Notes under the pieces: model-generated | Databases searched by the model: none | The model's input: only the letters and a program-made list of their open reading frames with translations | What the model was told of the DNA's origin: nothing | In this document: piece after piece, positions 49,721 through 63,996 of the stretch | How the letters are laid out: the number at the start of each line of letters is the position of its first letter | Numbering within the stretch: the stretch's first letter is position 1 | Assembly (NCBI RefSeq): GCF_014805685.1 | Contig: NC_060886.1 | Coordinates: 18,160,608 to 18,224,607, forward strand | DNA from: Silurus meridionalis | Lineage: Eukaryota > Chordata > Actinopteri > Siluriformes > Siluridae | Direction of reading: 5' to 3' | DNA: 64,000 nucleotides | Position numbers and translations under genes: made by a program

Positions 49721-49736
49721 GAACCATAATTCAGGG

Positions 49737-52700
49737 TATTAATGTATAAAAGTGTACTTTAAAAAATGCAAAAGCTAAATATTAAGTTTAACTATCTTTA
49801 AATCTTCAATTTTAAAGCTTATTGTGGCTGTTTGTTGAGCATTGCATGGTTAATTTCTCCTCCACAAATCCACCCATGCTGGACTGTTTCTTTCTGTAAA
49901 AGAAAAAAAAAAGAAAAAAAAAACGTGTAAATTGTGTAAATCAACATTTTTATTGTTTGTAATAATAATTACAGATGGCAAGTTGACAACCATGCTTTAA
50001 AGAAATACAGAGATATTTTGTTTAGTAGATATAAGCATCTAAAACATAATGAATTTTAATTTTGTATAACAATTTAATGATACATAAATATATTAAATAT
50101 ACAAACTAAAAAATACAAGTATTTTAACATAGTAAAGCTGCAGTAAATCACGTTTGAAAACTGATAAGTAACTTGTAGTAGACAAATGCTATAAAACAGA
50201 ATGGACTGAAGAAATGCAGCAAGCTAACAGGCTTACTTACAAAGAAAAGAGAAAACATCCATTGGTGTACAAATGTTTAAGCATTTGCTTAAAACTACAA
50301 CAGTGACTAATTTTATTTTATTTTATTTATTCGGACTATTTTATTTGAATCCATCATTATGTCGCGAGCGAATCACGACAGAACTGTGCGACTGTCCTGA
50401 AGTTAACAAACAAACAGTTTACACAGTAGCTTACTTCAATAAACGATACCATTTTCACATGATGATGATTATACAGTTTGTGCTTTCAGTGCTGATGTTT
50501 CGCCTTCATCTGTGACACCAGTGTGTTTTCTTTTCCTTCTGTCGGTTGAGCCTGAACTCTCCCCCATGTCGCCATGTTGTCTTGGCATCGTGTTAACCTG
50601 TAACTTGAGCAGCCCAAATAATCGATTACAGCATTCGTTGACAACGAATTTCACTATCGATTATGATCGATTTTCTCGAGTTGTTGCAGCCCTAAATACA
50701 TGCATAACCTAAAAATCGACAAATTAGGCATTCTACCTGCATCTTGCTTGTGTGAATGTGGTTATGATGATTTATTACTTTTGGTCTTTCAAATACAATT
50801 ATTCCAGATACGGTATCTAAAACCATTTTTTTTCCTAATCCACTGTCTGGTTTTTCTCAAATAAAACGCACACTACAAATCAAATGTCAGGTGTTCATTG
50901 AAAACATTTCATTTTAAAAATGCATTTTTTTTTTTTTTTTGAATATTTTTATGATATTTGCTGGGCAGTACAATACACGTGTGTGGTGCATCCCAACAGG
51001 AATGTCCTGTTACCACCGAATATATTTGGAAAATTATTTTAAGACCTCACCAATCGTTATTCATTTTTCAGGAAATTATGAATGAATTAACAAGACAATT
51101 GTGCTTTTAAATACTTATATCAATGGGACATGGTGTTCTATCACTTAGGTTATAGCATCTGTGACTAGTTGTCTCCCATCTTAATCTTTTTCTGTCTTGA
51201 AGTTAATGAGAAAAAAAATACTTGTCCTCTCTCCAGAAGACTCTTTGTAGTGGAAAATTGACCAGAGCAACGCGCTCACACTCAACACTTAATCACTATA
51301 ACGATTTTGTGGGTCCATCAACATACAAGCAGGAACGGAAAGCATTCTTAGTTGTATAAATCTCTATGACCCTGCACTTCATGTAATATACTGCCCCCTT
51401 TTGGTCTGCTTTACTAATTACAAGTGTCAGTTAATCCCAGCAATACCGCTGAACACCAGAGATGGCGCTAATGTGTCATTTTAATGTCTGCTTACATTAA
51501 TGCACGTGTTCTAAATTATATACAGTAAATACATACAGGGGTGCAACTGCACGTTTACAGAGGAGCATGTAAGATGGTTTGCGCCCTCTCCCCCTCCCAA
51601 AAAAGAGGGGTAAATACAAAAATAAATTAATCAAATCCATGTGCGGGCCCTCTATGCACTGCAAATACTGTATATACCATGTTTGCGCCTCTGCATACAT
51701 ACCCTCTCCTTCCACTACATTAGGAACACCAGCACACCTGCACATTTATGCAGTTAATCATGTGCAGCACAACAATGGAGCTATCATGAAGATAATCATG
51801 TAGATACAGGTTAAGGGTTTCAGATAATGTTCGCATGAAACATAAAAAATCTTTGATTTCTAGAGACTGTCAAATAAACAGTTAAAAAAAAAAAAACTAA
51901 AACCAGTCCACTTGGCACCAAATACTATGAGAAGGTTAAAGTCAAAGAGGTCAGTTTTCAGCCTGGTGTTTAAGGTGAACATTAATCTCTTGGCCTGTAT
52001 ATCTGCATGTTTTATATGCATTGCACTGCTGTCACGGGATTGGCTGATTAGATAACCACTTGAGTGTGTAAGTGTATCTAATAAAGTGGACATTGTACAC
52101 GTGTTGCATTAAAGGTTTATGCATGCGTGCCAATATTTTGAAACCTATAAATCCGTCATACAATATGCTATAAAGAGAGAAGGAAAAAGTCGGATTGTAA
52201 TTCATTAATCCACATTTCTACATTTAATTCAGTGTTGTAAAATAAACTAAACTGTCCAGCGTTTTCTTACTATCAGAGTTCATTTAGCACTGTGGGATCT
52301 GTGTATGTTGGTGTTAATACTTATCACGTTTTTTATTTTATCATATATCATAATAAATAAAGTAGCAGAGCTACATACAGAATTATATTTATTTCTTTTA
52401 AAGCAGATCGATGTTCATGTTGCTAATAAGCTTCTAAAATCCCACTTATTCTGCTGAAACGCTTTGCTTCATCACCCTTTATGATCAGACATTGCACTTA
52501 CTGTCAGTGGTGTTTAAGCCAACAGATGTCGCAACAGGGCGAGAAGTTCTGGCTTCAGCTGGTAAGAATGGTCTAAAGCATTATGAAATCAAATGAAAAT
52601 TAATGTGTAAATGAGACAAGCAATTCCGTTTACTTTTTTTTTGGCGTTTTAAAAGTAAACAGGAAAATTCTATTAAATAATAAAAAAAAAAGAAATTACC

Positions 52701-53200
52701 AAACAAACAAACAAACAAAAAATCTGTTTATTTATTGTTAAAATCCATTAGAGGTCAATAAAATATTATTGAAGATAAGAAAAAAAAACAATTTGTTCTT
52801 TGGTCTGCTTATCTCATTTATTTATTTATTGATTGATTTATTGATTTACTTACATATTTATTTATTTATTTATTTTTATGTTTGCCTGTTTGTATTTGTG
52901 TGTATATATGTATGCACGTATGTATGCATGCATGCATGTATGTGTGTATACATAACAATGTTTTAAAAGATTTGCTCACATCATTTTTGTGAGGATTTAC
53001 ATATGTAGTCATTAAAATATTATTTGCTGCAAAAAAAATTCTGCAGAAATTCTAATGCTTTATTTTTTTTTACCTTAATCCAATCATGTATTTTTCAGTG
53101 TGTGCACGTTAGTTTGTTTGTATGTCTGTTTTTTTGTTGTTGTTTTTGTTTTTTACGCTAAAACTTGTGCTGTATGCAGCTGTGTACAGCGCGCTGTTTT
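49737..53200. other. itga6-dlx2 intergenic region, right part
   Basis: No gene found. Contains the hAT fragment at 50469-50694, a TTTA/TTGA-type simple region at 52812-52876 and a GTATGCATG-type stretch to about 52950. Non-repetitive parts may hold dlx2 regulatory DNA, but nothing specific can be named. Confidence 0.5.
50469..50694 (-). mobile_element. truncated hAT-type element end
   Basis: The right border reads GAGTTGTTGCAGCCCTA, the complement of a TAGGGCTGCAAC hAT terminus, preceded by ATCGATTA/AATCGAT words typical of the family. On the minus strand a short reading frame (MPRQHGDMGESSGSTDRRKR...) may be the start of a transposase. The other end is missing. Confidence 0.6.
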
Positions 53201-53490
53201 CCTGAAGCCTTCCATCATTGGTTGTTTGAGGCGCGCGGGTGCTGCCTCCCACGTGACGCGCGATAAATGCCGCCCGCTGCAATCCTGAGCCGCAGACAAT
53301 CACGATCTTCGGTCAGGGCACGAGCCCTGTCTCTTCTTCAAACCTCACAGGAATGACAGCTCCTACGAAAACAAATCAGTAAACGCTGTATTTTGTTTCT
53401 CCAATTTGTTTTTTCTTCCCACTCGGGTTTCAGTACTGGATGAGTGGCTGTATATTGCGTGCACGGTTTAAAAGAGTTTGAGTGTTAACC
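53200..53490 (+). promoter_or_regulatory. dlx2 proximal promoter and 5' UTR
   Basis: GC-richer than the flank. An inverted CCAAT box (CATTGGTTG, about 53216-53224) is followed by a TATA-like CGATAAATG (about 53261-53269), suggesting a start site near 53290 and a 5' UTR of about 200 nt. Inferred from motifs and position. Confidence 0.5.
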
Positions 53491-54841
<1,351 letters not shown>

Positions 54842-55678
54842 CAACAACGAAACGACTTATAACAAAGAAGAAAAAAAGACTGGAGAATTAATTTCACGGG
54901 GAACAGAGAGACACAGAGAGAGAACATTTCACGAAAAGCTTGATGTGACTTATAGGCCTCAGTTCATTCGGAGAGAGATGTAGGCCTGCCCTGTTCCTTG
55001 CTGCGCGTAAAACTGTTTTTCTTTCATTCTTTCCCCCTTATACACAGTCATCGAGCAGACGCGGAAGAATAAAAAGACAATGCAATTATTTTTGTATTTA
55101 TTTATTTTGTCTCTGGAGGTGATGGGGAAAATGAAAGGAGAACATAATGCATTGCTTAATGAACCACTAAGATCCAAAGCTATGCTCTAAAAGGCTCTTC
55201 ACGCCGGAGTGAACTTTATAGCAGGATGTGTTAACTTCAGATTATGTAGCACAATTTCAAGCTGTATCGTGCCTTCAAAAAAAAAATAATAATAGAGAAT
55301 GACCTCACTTTTGTCCACCATAAGAACGTATTTTAAATGTGCCCATCTTTGTCATTTTTTGTTTGCTTTCTAAGTTGTACATAAGGTTAGTAGGAGAAAA
55401 TTGTTTCTGTACTTGTATGTTTCACCGCGTCCTTCTGAGATGTTGCCATCATTATAGGCTTGTAGTTTTTAATGTAGGTTGTTTTTTTTTTGTTTTTGTT
55501 TTTGTTTTTTTGGGAAATATTAATGAAAAGCATTATCGTTAAGAACTCAAAAAGCTACTGATTTTCTCCCAATGCAAATTCACATGTAACCCGTTTTCTC
55601 GGAAATACTTTTTGTTTAATTTATTTTGATGTCGTATGCTGAATGAACAGTTCTGCCATTCTATGAAAAGCGTATTTA

Positions 55679-55684
55679 AATAAA
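55679..55684 (+). terminator. dlx2 polyadenylation signal
   Basis: AATAAA 838 bp after the dlx2 stop, in an otherwise unremarkable AT-rich 3' UTR (54842 to about 55700). Confidence 0.65.
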
Positions 55685-55739
55685 AAAATATGTTTCATGT
55701 GAATGTAAGGTTCCTTTGTGATTTATAGTTCTATAAGGA

Positions 55740-55900
55740 GAAGCTTGCTATTCTTCTTCTCTGAGCGCTTTTTCGCTATAGGGCTTGGAGCGCGCTGCTG
55801 AAATGTTTCAGATGTTTTCCTTCTCCTCGGCCACGCCCCCTCCCGCTGCTCTGGCGCCAGACGAACATCTCAGCCTGTAATAAGTCTGGCTGAAGGCGTG
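55740..55900. promoter_or_regulatory. GC-rich non-repetitive block downstream of dlx2
   Basis: A local rise in G+C (GGCCACGCCCCCTCCCGCTG, GAGCGCGCTGCTG) in AT-rich surroundings, just past the dlx2 poly(A) site. It contains a CACGCCC (KLF/SP-type) site. Function unknown; conservation was not tested. Confidence 0.3.
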
Positions 55901-56965
55901 ATGCTTGTAAACGTCTCAGACAAAACTCACAAATTCACCTTTTGTCCACTAACATGACATCTATGACTAAGCAGCCACACGACATACTACACGATATGAG
56001 AACTTGGTGCTGACAAGAGGAGATGAGGTGGAGATCATGAGATGATTCGAGTCACGGCATTAAACTGGCTTTAATTAAACAAATGAAAAACTGTTCGCTC
56101 AGTCTTCAGAACTTAATGCATAATATAAGGTGTGAGCACTGAACACTCACTGATGTAGCCATACAAAAATAACATTAACATCGGATTATTAAAAAAAAAT
56201 CAAATTACAGTATTGCACTGTAACTGTTTGGAAGTATGGACTTTTTTTTAACAGCGTTTATAATGGCAAAACATTAAATATTGGCCTAAAGAAATAACAA
56301 TTATAAAGGAACCAAATAGGAAACACATTACATATTCTTGGTCTACATGATCATTTCAGCTGAATGATCAAAGCTGTAGAGAAGGCGATGTAATCAGGAT
56401 GTGCTTTGCCAGAGATGGTCGCATTACATATGTTCTGTGTCGCCCCCGGGGGCTTGTAAGTGCAAGAGCTCTTTGCAACCTGCTGATGTGCACCCGAGGA
56501 AACTCACAAAAGATATTAACCATTTACGCAGTGTATACGATTTTACAAATAAACCCATTTCAGTAAGGCTTGTACCAATACGCCCAGTGATATTGAATGG
56601 GGTCAGGCTTTGCTAATAGAAAACATTTTACATACTGGCTATTGGGACGTTTTATAAGGGATTAATAACGTGCAAGTGCACGGACACCTGTTCAAACCTA
56701 GAAGTGTGGATTTGAAGGGCCAGACGTTTGACCATCGGCATATGGTTAACATCCATGTATACATTATTATATTATTTTAGACTACAGTGCGGCCCTTTTT
56801 TACCATTCACTGTCCAAAAATGTGAACTACGAATGGATGATTGTCGAAGCAAATCAAGATGTTTCATAACTCAAACAAAGAGGAAAGAGAAAATGTCATT
56901 GTATTGCAAATGAAAAAAAACAAATATGGGCTTTAAAGAACTATTAGAGCTGCGTGTGCTCTGCA

Positions 56966-56967
<2 letters not shown>

Positions 56968-57028
<61 letters not shown>

Positions 57029-57030
57029 TC

Positions 57031-57066
<36 letters not shown>
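56968..57066. repeat. (CT)n microsatellite
   Basis: About 100 bp of CT units with few interruptions, directly left of the candidate enhancer block. Confidence 0.96.
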
Positions 57067-57067
<1 letters not shown>

Positions 57068-57109
57068 AAAGATTAGTGATGATGCGGTGTTAGACACTTC
57101 CGGAATCCT

Positions 57110-57640
57110 GGAGACAACTTGAAAAATGCCATACCCCTTCCCTAATTTATACTCTGATCTGTAATTTCATCCACAATTGCTCCAGTTTGAGCATTCTGGC
57201 TCTCCGATCCGAAAGCCTGCAATTACTGTATAATTCTTCGCAATTTTAGATGTCCTAATATGGACTGTAATTTCTGCGCAAGACAATTTCCAGCTATTTC
57301 AAGCATCAACATTGTCAAAGTTGCATGTACATAATAAATGGGAATATCAATGCATAGTTTTTAGCATAACATCTTGACTCGGCTATAATTATATCCGTTT
57401 GGAGCCTACGCAAAATTAGTCTGAATTGCGTGGTAACTGCTGCTTTAAATTTTTAAAAATTACTCATAATTTTCCCAAAGATTACCAAGATCTCGAGTGC
57501 ACAATGTCATCAGCGTAATGAGGAGTAAACATTTATGCTAATAATCTGCAATTTTTTTCCCCAACAGCTATAAAGAGGGAAAATAAAGCTGGATTTTTTC
57601 AGTCTTCTCCAGTGCGCGACTGCTAAAGCTCCCAGCCCTG
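57110..57640. promoter_or_regulatory. candidate dlx1/dlx2 intergenic enhancer (I12-type), block 1
   Basis: A roughly 500-bp non-repetitive, non-coding stretch, complex in sequence and dense in homeodomain core sites: TAATTT, CAATTACTG, ATAATTAT, AAAATTAG, AAATTACTC. The Dlx1-Dlx2 intergenic region of vertebrates is known to carry two enhancers, I12a and I12b, the latter with TAATT sites bound by DLX proteins. Position and composition fit, but I could not align it with a reference, and I do not say which of the two it is. Confidence 0.5.
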
Positions 57641-58189
57641 CTTACACCAGGCGCGTGCAGCAGGGACCCGAAGAGTACAGCCAACCTAGTGACCACTGGA
57701 TACTAAAACTGACTCATATATGAATATACGCCTGATCTGCATTCTTATTTCTCTTAACAAAAGGTAAGAATAAAGCTTATCCATTCCTAACTTTTTGTTG
57801 TCAGTGTTAGTTTTTCTTTATTGCTTTATGCACCATTTCCCCACGAAAACATGAAATAAAATAACTTAATATATCAGATATCAAATGGAAACAAGGATAT
57901 TGATTTCAGTATTTTTTTCTTTCACAACTCAACACCTTCATTTGAGACGTGCACAAATAAAAACATCGAAAACATTCAATATAAATAATTTCCTTTAAAA
58001 TTATTATTGAAATATTCTTTATATTGTCTTAAACGAGTCACTTTTTTGATTTTATAAATCTATTTACGTGTTTTTTCTGATTTTATTACCAAAAAAATAT
58101 TATAAACATTTGAGAGAAAGCTGCATTGCTATAACACAAATGTATTTCTATATAAAAAATTTTAAATTCTGTTTAATTTTAACTTAGAT

Positions 58190-58640
58190 TTTCTGTCATT
58201 TGTAGGATAAAATAAAGCAGCCCTTGTACCATCATTTCACTACAGCCTTAATTATTCCAACATTGTGCTATTGCTAATTTTGTGCGCTCTTGCTATTGAC
58301 AATCCCTCAGTATACACCTGCAAGCAATTTGCCAGGCTTACTTATAAGCGAGCCGCTGTGAGGGGGGCTGTCGCGCACCTAAGTCGCTCTCTCTCTCTTT
58401 TTTCATCGCACAGCAAATTTTCTTTCAGTGCGCTATCTCCTTTGTTAACAAAAGATTCCACGTGCGAAAAAAATTGCTCATAATTATCCTGTAGATGGGA
58501 AACTGCATTAGAATAAATAAGGGCGCAATGACTGTAATTATGTCTGGTTTGATGGGCTCGGCTCGTAATCAAGAGGAGAATATAGTGAAATAACGCTGAC
58601 CCTCTCCGCTCCACAGCTGCATACCCCCAACCCTGTAGCA
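58190..58640. promoter_or_regulatory. candidate dlx1/dlx2 intergenic enhancer, block 2
   Basis: A second non-repetitive stretch with TTAATTATTC, CTAATTTTG, ATAATTATCC, GTAATTATG and ATTGACAAT-type sites. Separated from block 1 by plain AT-rich DNA and followed at 58957 by long simple repeats. Same reasoning and limits as for block 1. Confidence 0.4.
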
Positions 58641-58954
58641 CAAAAAAAAGAATACAGAGAAAAAAAATAATTCATTCAAATTTTGTTAGTATATTTTATT
58701 AGGTTATGTTTCTGGATTTATGATGTATATTGTATCAGTGCAGTGAAGAGCAGTGTGTTTTATAATAAAAAGTAACATTTAGGTACGTTTTTACTAATCA
58801 TTGCATGTTTTTGAACAATAAATAAACTCTGGCTTAACAACCTTTGTGTATATACTTGCACATTTGACAGTGAGAGAGAATAGTTTAATAGATACTTTAA
58901 AATTAAATAAAAAAACTAAAATTGAAATAAAAAAATGCAAACAAAATAAAAATC

Positions 58955-58956
<2 letters not shown>

Positions 58957-59052
<96 letters not shown>

Positions 59053-59157
59053 CATAGGTTTGGACTAGGGCGTGTAATATGATAATAATAATAATAATAA
59101 GTATTATTATTATTAAAAATAATAATAGTAATAATGATAAATATTATTATGATGATC

Positions 59158-59223
<66 letters not shown>
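58957..59223. repeat. compound (CA)n (TA)n (ATA/ATT)n array
   Basis: CA units to about 58980, TA units to about 59048, then from about 59080 a long ATA array turning into ATT, which is self-complementary and could form a long AT hairpin. Confidence 0.95.
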
Positions 59224-59685
59224 TCTATTATATAGTAATAGTAGTTATCTTGGTATCTAGAAGAACTGGAAAAGCATGATTATCGACTGTTACAATTACG
59301 TTAGTTTGATGTTGCAATTGTAGTTTTTAGCTTTTCTTTTTCTTTTTCTCTTTTCATTGTTTATTTATTTTTTTATTTTTTTATTGTACATTTTTGCACT
59401 CAATAACTACAACAAACATGCCAAAATAGCAATGGCTCAAAAGCACACTTAAATGTATCCATAAAACAAATATGTAAAGGTAACAATTCTCATATTCTGT
59501 AATTTTGTGTCTCCTGTGGCCTGTAGCTGCTCTCTGCTCTTGATCACTATGGTTGGCTCTGTGGAACACACTGTGGCCTTTTCCTGTTCGAGTTAGAAAA
59601 AGTGAGAGGCCATTTTTTGCAGGCCCCACATGAAGAACGTCAAAATTTGTCAGAATAATTACTGCACTCTCTAGCGGTGTACACA

Positions 59686-59686
59686 C

Positions 59687-59756
<70 letters not shown>
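59686..59756. repeat. (CA)n microsatellite
   Basis: About 34 CA units in the dlx intergenic region. Confidence 0.97.
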
Positions 59757-59759
<3 letters not shown>

Positions 59760-60139
59760 GTGGCCTGTAAGGTGCTCTTTTAAAAAAGCACTGGAAGTGC
59801 TAATGCTGGGTCAGATTATGCATGAAATTATGTAAATGATAAGTGATACAACACGAATGTTTAGATGTCAATTAAATTTGTATTAAATTCGTTTTAGCTC
59901 TGTTTTTTTTATAAGTTTTGGGTTATGTTTTTTTTTTAAATAAATAATTAGGGTTTTTAAAATTGACAGTTAAAAAATATCCAGTGTGTTCAATTACAAA
60001 ACACACTACAGACTCGCTTAAACACAGATAAACCACAATAAAAGATATTCCGTGCATTTTCTATTTTTTCCTGAACGTTTATTTATTTGTCTCGGCGTAA
60101 TTTAGATTTTTTCACTTAAAAAAAAAAGCGCAGTTAAAA

Positions 60140-60530
60140 TATCCTCCACATCCAAGTGGTCTTTCGGGCTTGTCCGTTTAACACGTTCCCACCCCGGACA
60201 TCACCGACCTTCACCCACCCCACACCGTGACAGCACCCCTCCGCCCCCCACCCCCAGTTCCCTGCTCTTTTCTGCAGGCACCTGTCTCGCACTCAATTAT
60301 TCACTTAACACATACGCGTGCTATTCACCCGCGCCCGGCGTTTGTTCCTGCGGCACGAGAGCGGAAAGGAGCTTATAGCGGCTAAACGAAAGAGAAAAGG
60401 AACAAGCACTCTTATTGTCGAAGGATTTGCTGTGTTACAGAACCCAACACACGATTAATCGGCGATTCAGTTTGAAATGAAAAGACAAACAAAATAGAGA
60501 AATCACCCTGATCCGGGAAAACCCAATTAA
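60140..60530. promoter_or_regulatory. GC-richer non-repetitive block in the dlx intergenic region
   Basis: C-rich sequence (CCACCCCGGACATCACCGAC, CGCCCCCCACCCCCAGT) followed by CCCGCGCCCGGCGTTTG and an ATTAATCGG site near 60454. It is a possible regulatory block or distal dlx1 3' UTR. No coding content. Confidence 0.3.
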
Positions 60531-60544
60531 TGATGACCTGCAAG

Positions 60545-60664
<120 letters not shown>

Positions 60665-60669
60665 CAATT

Positions 60670-61819
60670 GTTCATAGGCGACGCTTTCTGTTAACTTTCT
60701 CGAAAAAAAAGTTGCAATGACGACATTGTAAAATCTCTTTTAAAGTGTGAATTTTACTGAGTTTACACATTGTACACGAATCCATAAAACAAACAAACAA
60801 AAAACCAATAAATTAATTTGACCAATAGAAAACTATTTTTTTGCCATGTAGAACGCTAAACACATGAATGTGTAATAATCATACTCGGGTCGAAATTCTT
60901 TTCACATCATAAACAGCACAATCTAAGAAAAAAAAATGGCTTTTTTTTCTGTACATGATTTCTAAACACTTCTGTCGCGTTGTATCCGAGGAGGATGCTT
61001 TTAAAGGACGCACAACAAATTCTCAAAATCTAAATCAAAGTGAAGTGTTGCTCACTGTAGTGCAGCCATATCTTTTAAAGAACATTCATTTTTAAATAAA
61101 CACAAACAGACATAAACAAAATCTAAATAAGTTATTTTAAATAAACACACCAAAAAAAAAGCTCCACACAGTCAAAAGGAATTATGTTAGACTATAAAGA
61201 TTTGCTCTTTGGAATCAGGAAAACCGGGATCTTCGCATGATTTTACTCTGTACTGTTCCAAATGCCCAGATGCCTGGTACAGCACAACCCATTCCCCCTT
61301 TCTCTGTAGAAAATATAGTCTATGTAAGATATGCTTTGTGTATGTCTGATTATTAACAGCTGACGGATGAAAAAAGGCAGATTGTTGCTTTTAGATAAAT
61401 CATGCCAAATAAATGCGTTTGTTCCATTTTCCAGGATAAAATACCAGTCTGAAAAATTATGATTTTTTTTTCACTTGTTACAGTTTTATAGAATGTTTTA
61501 CACATAGTAATAAAGGTCAAGGTAAAAAAGAAATATCAGGAGCAGCTTCATTTGACCCAAGTGTCTGGGATCCGCTCTTGAAAAGAAAAGGAGGAAAACT
61601 AGTTCCTCCGCCGCAGACGCTTCTTCTCAGTGTCTCGGCCTCCGGACTGTTGTTGCCGGTGTGTCGGTGTGCTTGTTGCGGTGTGCTCCGGTGTGATCGC
61701 AGTGTGTGATCGCAGTCTGTATGGGCTGAGGGCCGGAGAGCCGGGCGGCAGGGTCGCGTGCTCCCCTCATCCGGGTCCTCCGCGAAAGGAAGAGGGGCGG
61801 GGTCCGCTAAGCACTGCCT
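60670..61819 (-). other. probable dlx1 3' UTR
   Basis: Non-coding sequence directly after the dlx1 stop, free of recognisable transposons, with the GC-rich part 61590-61800 next to the stop. Length is inferred; several TTTATT words (AATAAA on the minus strand) exist and I cannot choose among them. Confidence 0.4.
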
Positions 61820-63271
61820 TCACATGAGCTGCGGCTGTTGCATAGAGTCCTGGTGCGTGCTGGGATACCAGGAGGTGTAGCTCGGGATGTACGAGGTCGG
61901 TGTGCCCACGGAGGTTTTAACGCTGGCGGATGAGTTCCATACGGGCGCCACGGAAGGCGAACCGGCGCTCAGTACGCGGCCACTGGCCAATGCGCTCGTG
62001 TCTATGGTTCCTCCGCCTTGCTTCATTAACTTCTTAAACTTGGATCGTTTGTTCTGAAACCAGATCTTGACCTGCAAAATATTAAATCGACAAACAAGTT
62101 AGAAATCACCAATAATTTTTTGTTTCTAATAAATTCCGAATAACGCAAACAGTTGAACGAAATGTTACTTTGCAAATTAAATATATTATTAGTTGCAGAT
62201 GAACGAGATAAATACATTTGCACATGCAACAAAAAAAAAAAAAAAAAAGAAAGGCTCAGAATCCATAATGTAAATTGTCCATGTGTTCCAATGGCTTTTG
62301 AAACTGAGCTAAAGTTTTGACATATAATAATAATAACAATCATAATAATAATAATATATTAATTATATTTACTGATATTTACTAAAGCGTGAAAGTAGAA
62401 TTGAATTTGCGCTTAGTCAGTTCCAGTGGTAGATTGAATGAAATCAATGTTTCTGTAAAACGCGTTCTCACCTGGGTTTGTGTGAGCCCCAGAGATGCGG
62501 CCAGTTCTGCTCTCTCCGGCAGCGCCAGATACTGAGTCTGCTGAAATCTCCGGTTGAGCGCTTGCAGCTGGAGACTCGAGTATATGGTCCGAGGTTTGCG
62601 AATCTTTTTCCCCTTCCCGTTGAAGCGAACCTCTCCTCCTTCCACCACCGTGCTTTTCTCCGTCTCTGGTGCTGCGAGAGGAGAAAGAGAAAGCGCTTGC
62701 GATCAGAGTTGGAGCTTCACAGACGCTTGGAGTGCGGCGCACATCACTGTGCTAGTTTTAGCTCCAGCCTGCAGTTTAGGTATAATTAGCGTTAATTGCA
62801 TACATTGTTTATAGCATTGCGCAATAAATAATTACCAAGCCTAATACCCACACATCTGGGCTACTCCAGTCCAGCATTCTCACAGCGAGCTGAAAAAACA
62901 AAGGCACGTTCTAAAAAGAGATGAGCGGAGAAAAACAACAACAAATCAAATGTCTTACCTGCGTCTTCTAACCGTGTCTGCGTTAACGCCGTGCTGTTTT
63001 GGTAAGTCTGAACGCTACTGAGATATGGACTTGAGGAATGGCTACCGACTGAGTTGACATATGGATAAGCCAGCGATCTGGGAAAAGACGGAGCAGGACT
63101 GTACGAGCTGTCGTGCTGAGGATGACCGGCTGAATGTAAACAGTGCATTGAATAATGTCCGTGAGACATAGATGAAGGCGACATTTGTTGACTTGGTGGC
63201 CCAAATTCCATGAAAACGCTCTTTCCTGAGACGGGGCTGTTTAGACTCTCTGGTATTGTGGTCATTGTCAT
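61820..63271 (-). CDS. dlx1a: DLX1, distal-less-type homeobox transcription factor
   Basis: Homeodomain transcription factor acting with DLX2 in ventral forebrain interneurons and branchial arches. Exons (gene order) 63271-62959, 62671-62472, 62071-61820; phases match; 254 aa (human 255). N-terminus [20 protein letters not shown] then [20 protein letters not shown] is diagnostic of DLX1. Exon 2 begins [20 protein letters not shown] and carries most of the homeodomain (about residues 128-187), with [16 protein letters not shown]; exon 3 begins [20 protein letters not shown] and ends [18 protein letters not shown]. The gene is convergent with dlx2, the ancestral bigene arrangement. The suffix a is an inference, as for dlx2. 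Confidence 0.96.
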
Positions 63272-63560
63272 GTCTTCAGTGCGAATCTCGCTTCTCCTGC
63301 CTTTTTTTTGTTTTCTTCTATCTCAGTGAAGGATGGATCCCAATTTAAGCTCAACTGATTTTTTCACTTTCCATTCATAAGAAAATGTAGTTTGTCTCGG
63401 TGAAAAGTCTAGGTGTGATGCGGCGGATCTACACAAACTCGCTCAAACGTTTGAATCAGGGAATCATGAATATTTATCCAAGGTGCTCTCTGATTGGTCC
63501 GCCCGCTCCAAGAGTGGCGGGGATTGGAGATCTCGGGGTAAGGTCCGAGGAATATGATAA
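63272..63560 (-). promoter_or_regulatory. dlx1 proximal promoter and 5' UTR
   Basis: On the minus strand a CCAAT box (GGACCAATCAGAG, about 63489-63501) lies upstream of a TATA-like GATAAATATTC (about 63469-63479), placing the start site near 63440 with a 5' UTR of about 170 nt. The spacing resembles that in the dlx2 promoter. Confidence 0.5.
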
Positions 63561-63941
63561 CACAAGAAATAAGACAAACCTAAGAGGCAAATGTTTAAGG
63601 CTAAAAAAATTATTTAGGGGTGGGTCACTATAATGTTATTGTTTTTTTTTGTTGTTGTTGCTTTTTAATCTTTCGTTTTTCTTACGTTCCAAAGAGATAA
63701 AGAATTTAAACAATAAGGCTTTGGTAATATTTTGATTCACATGTTTAATGATCGCATTTCCTCTTTTTTGATGGAGAGTAAATTTAGTTATTGGTAAACT
63801 TCATATGATTGTAATCAGCTAAATAATAATAATAAAAAAACATAAGATTTCAATTTAAGAACAAAACCAACAGAATAAATAATCAAATTAGCCTAATCCA
63901 AACAGAGAAAAAACAACAACAGTTTACATTAAAATCTGGGC

Positions 63942-63943
63942 TC

Positions 63944-63995
<52 letters not shown>

Positions 63996-63996
63996 G
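63942..63996. repeat. (TTA)n microsatellite at the window edge
   Basis: About 18 TTA units. The interval 63600-63940 upstream of dlx1 shows nothing else recognisable. Confidence 0.95.

Noticed and set aside
48215..49727. Several 65-125 codon frames on both strands
   Set aside because: They are fragments of, or antisense to, the decayed LINE insertion.
58794..59159. Long minus-strand reading frame of I/Y/N/V repeats
   Set aside because: It is a translation of CA/TA/ATA microsatellites, not a gene.
62413..62814. Long frames opposite or shifted to dlx1 exon 2
   Set aside because: Shadows of the homeobox exon; no independent support.
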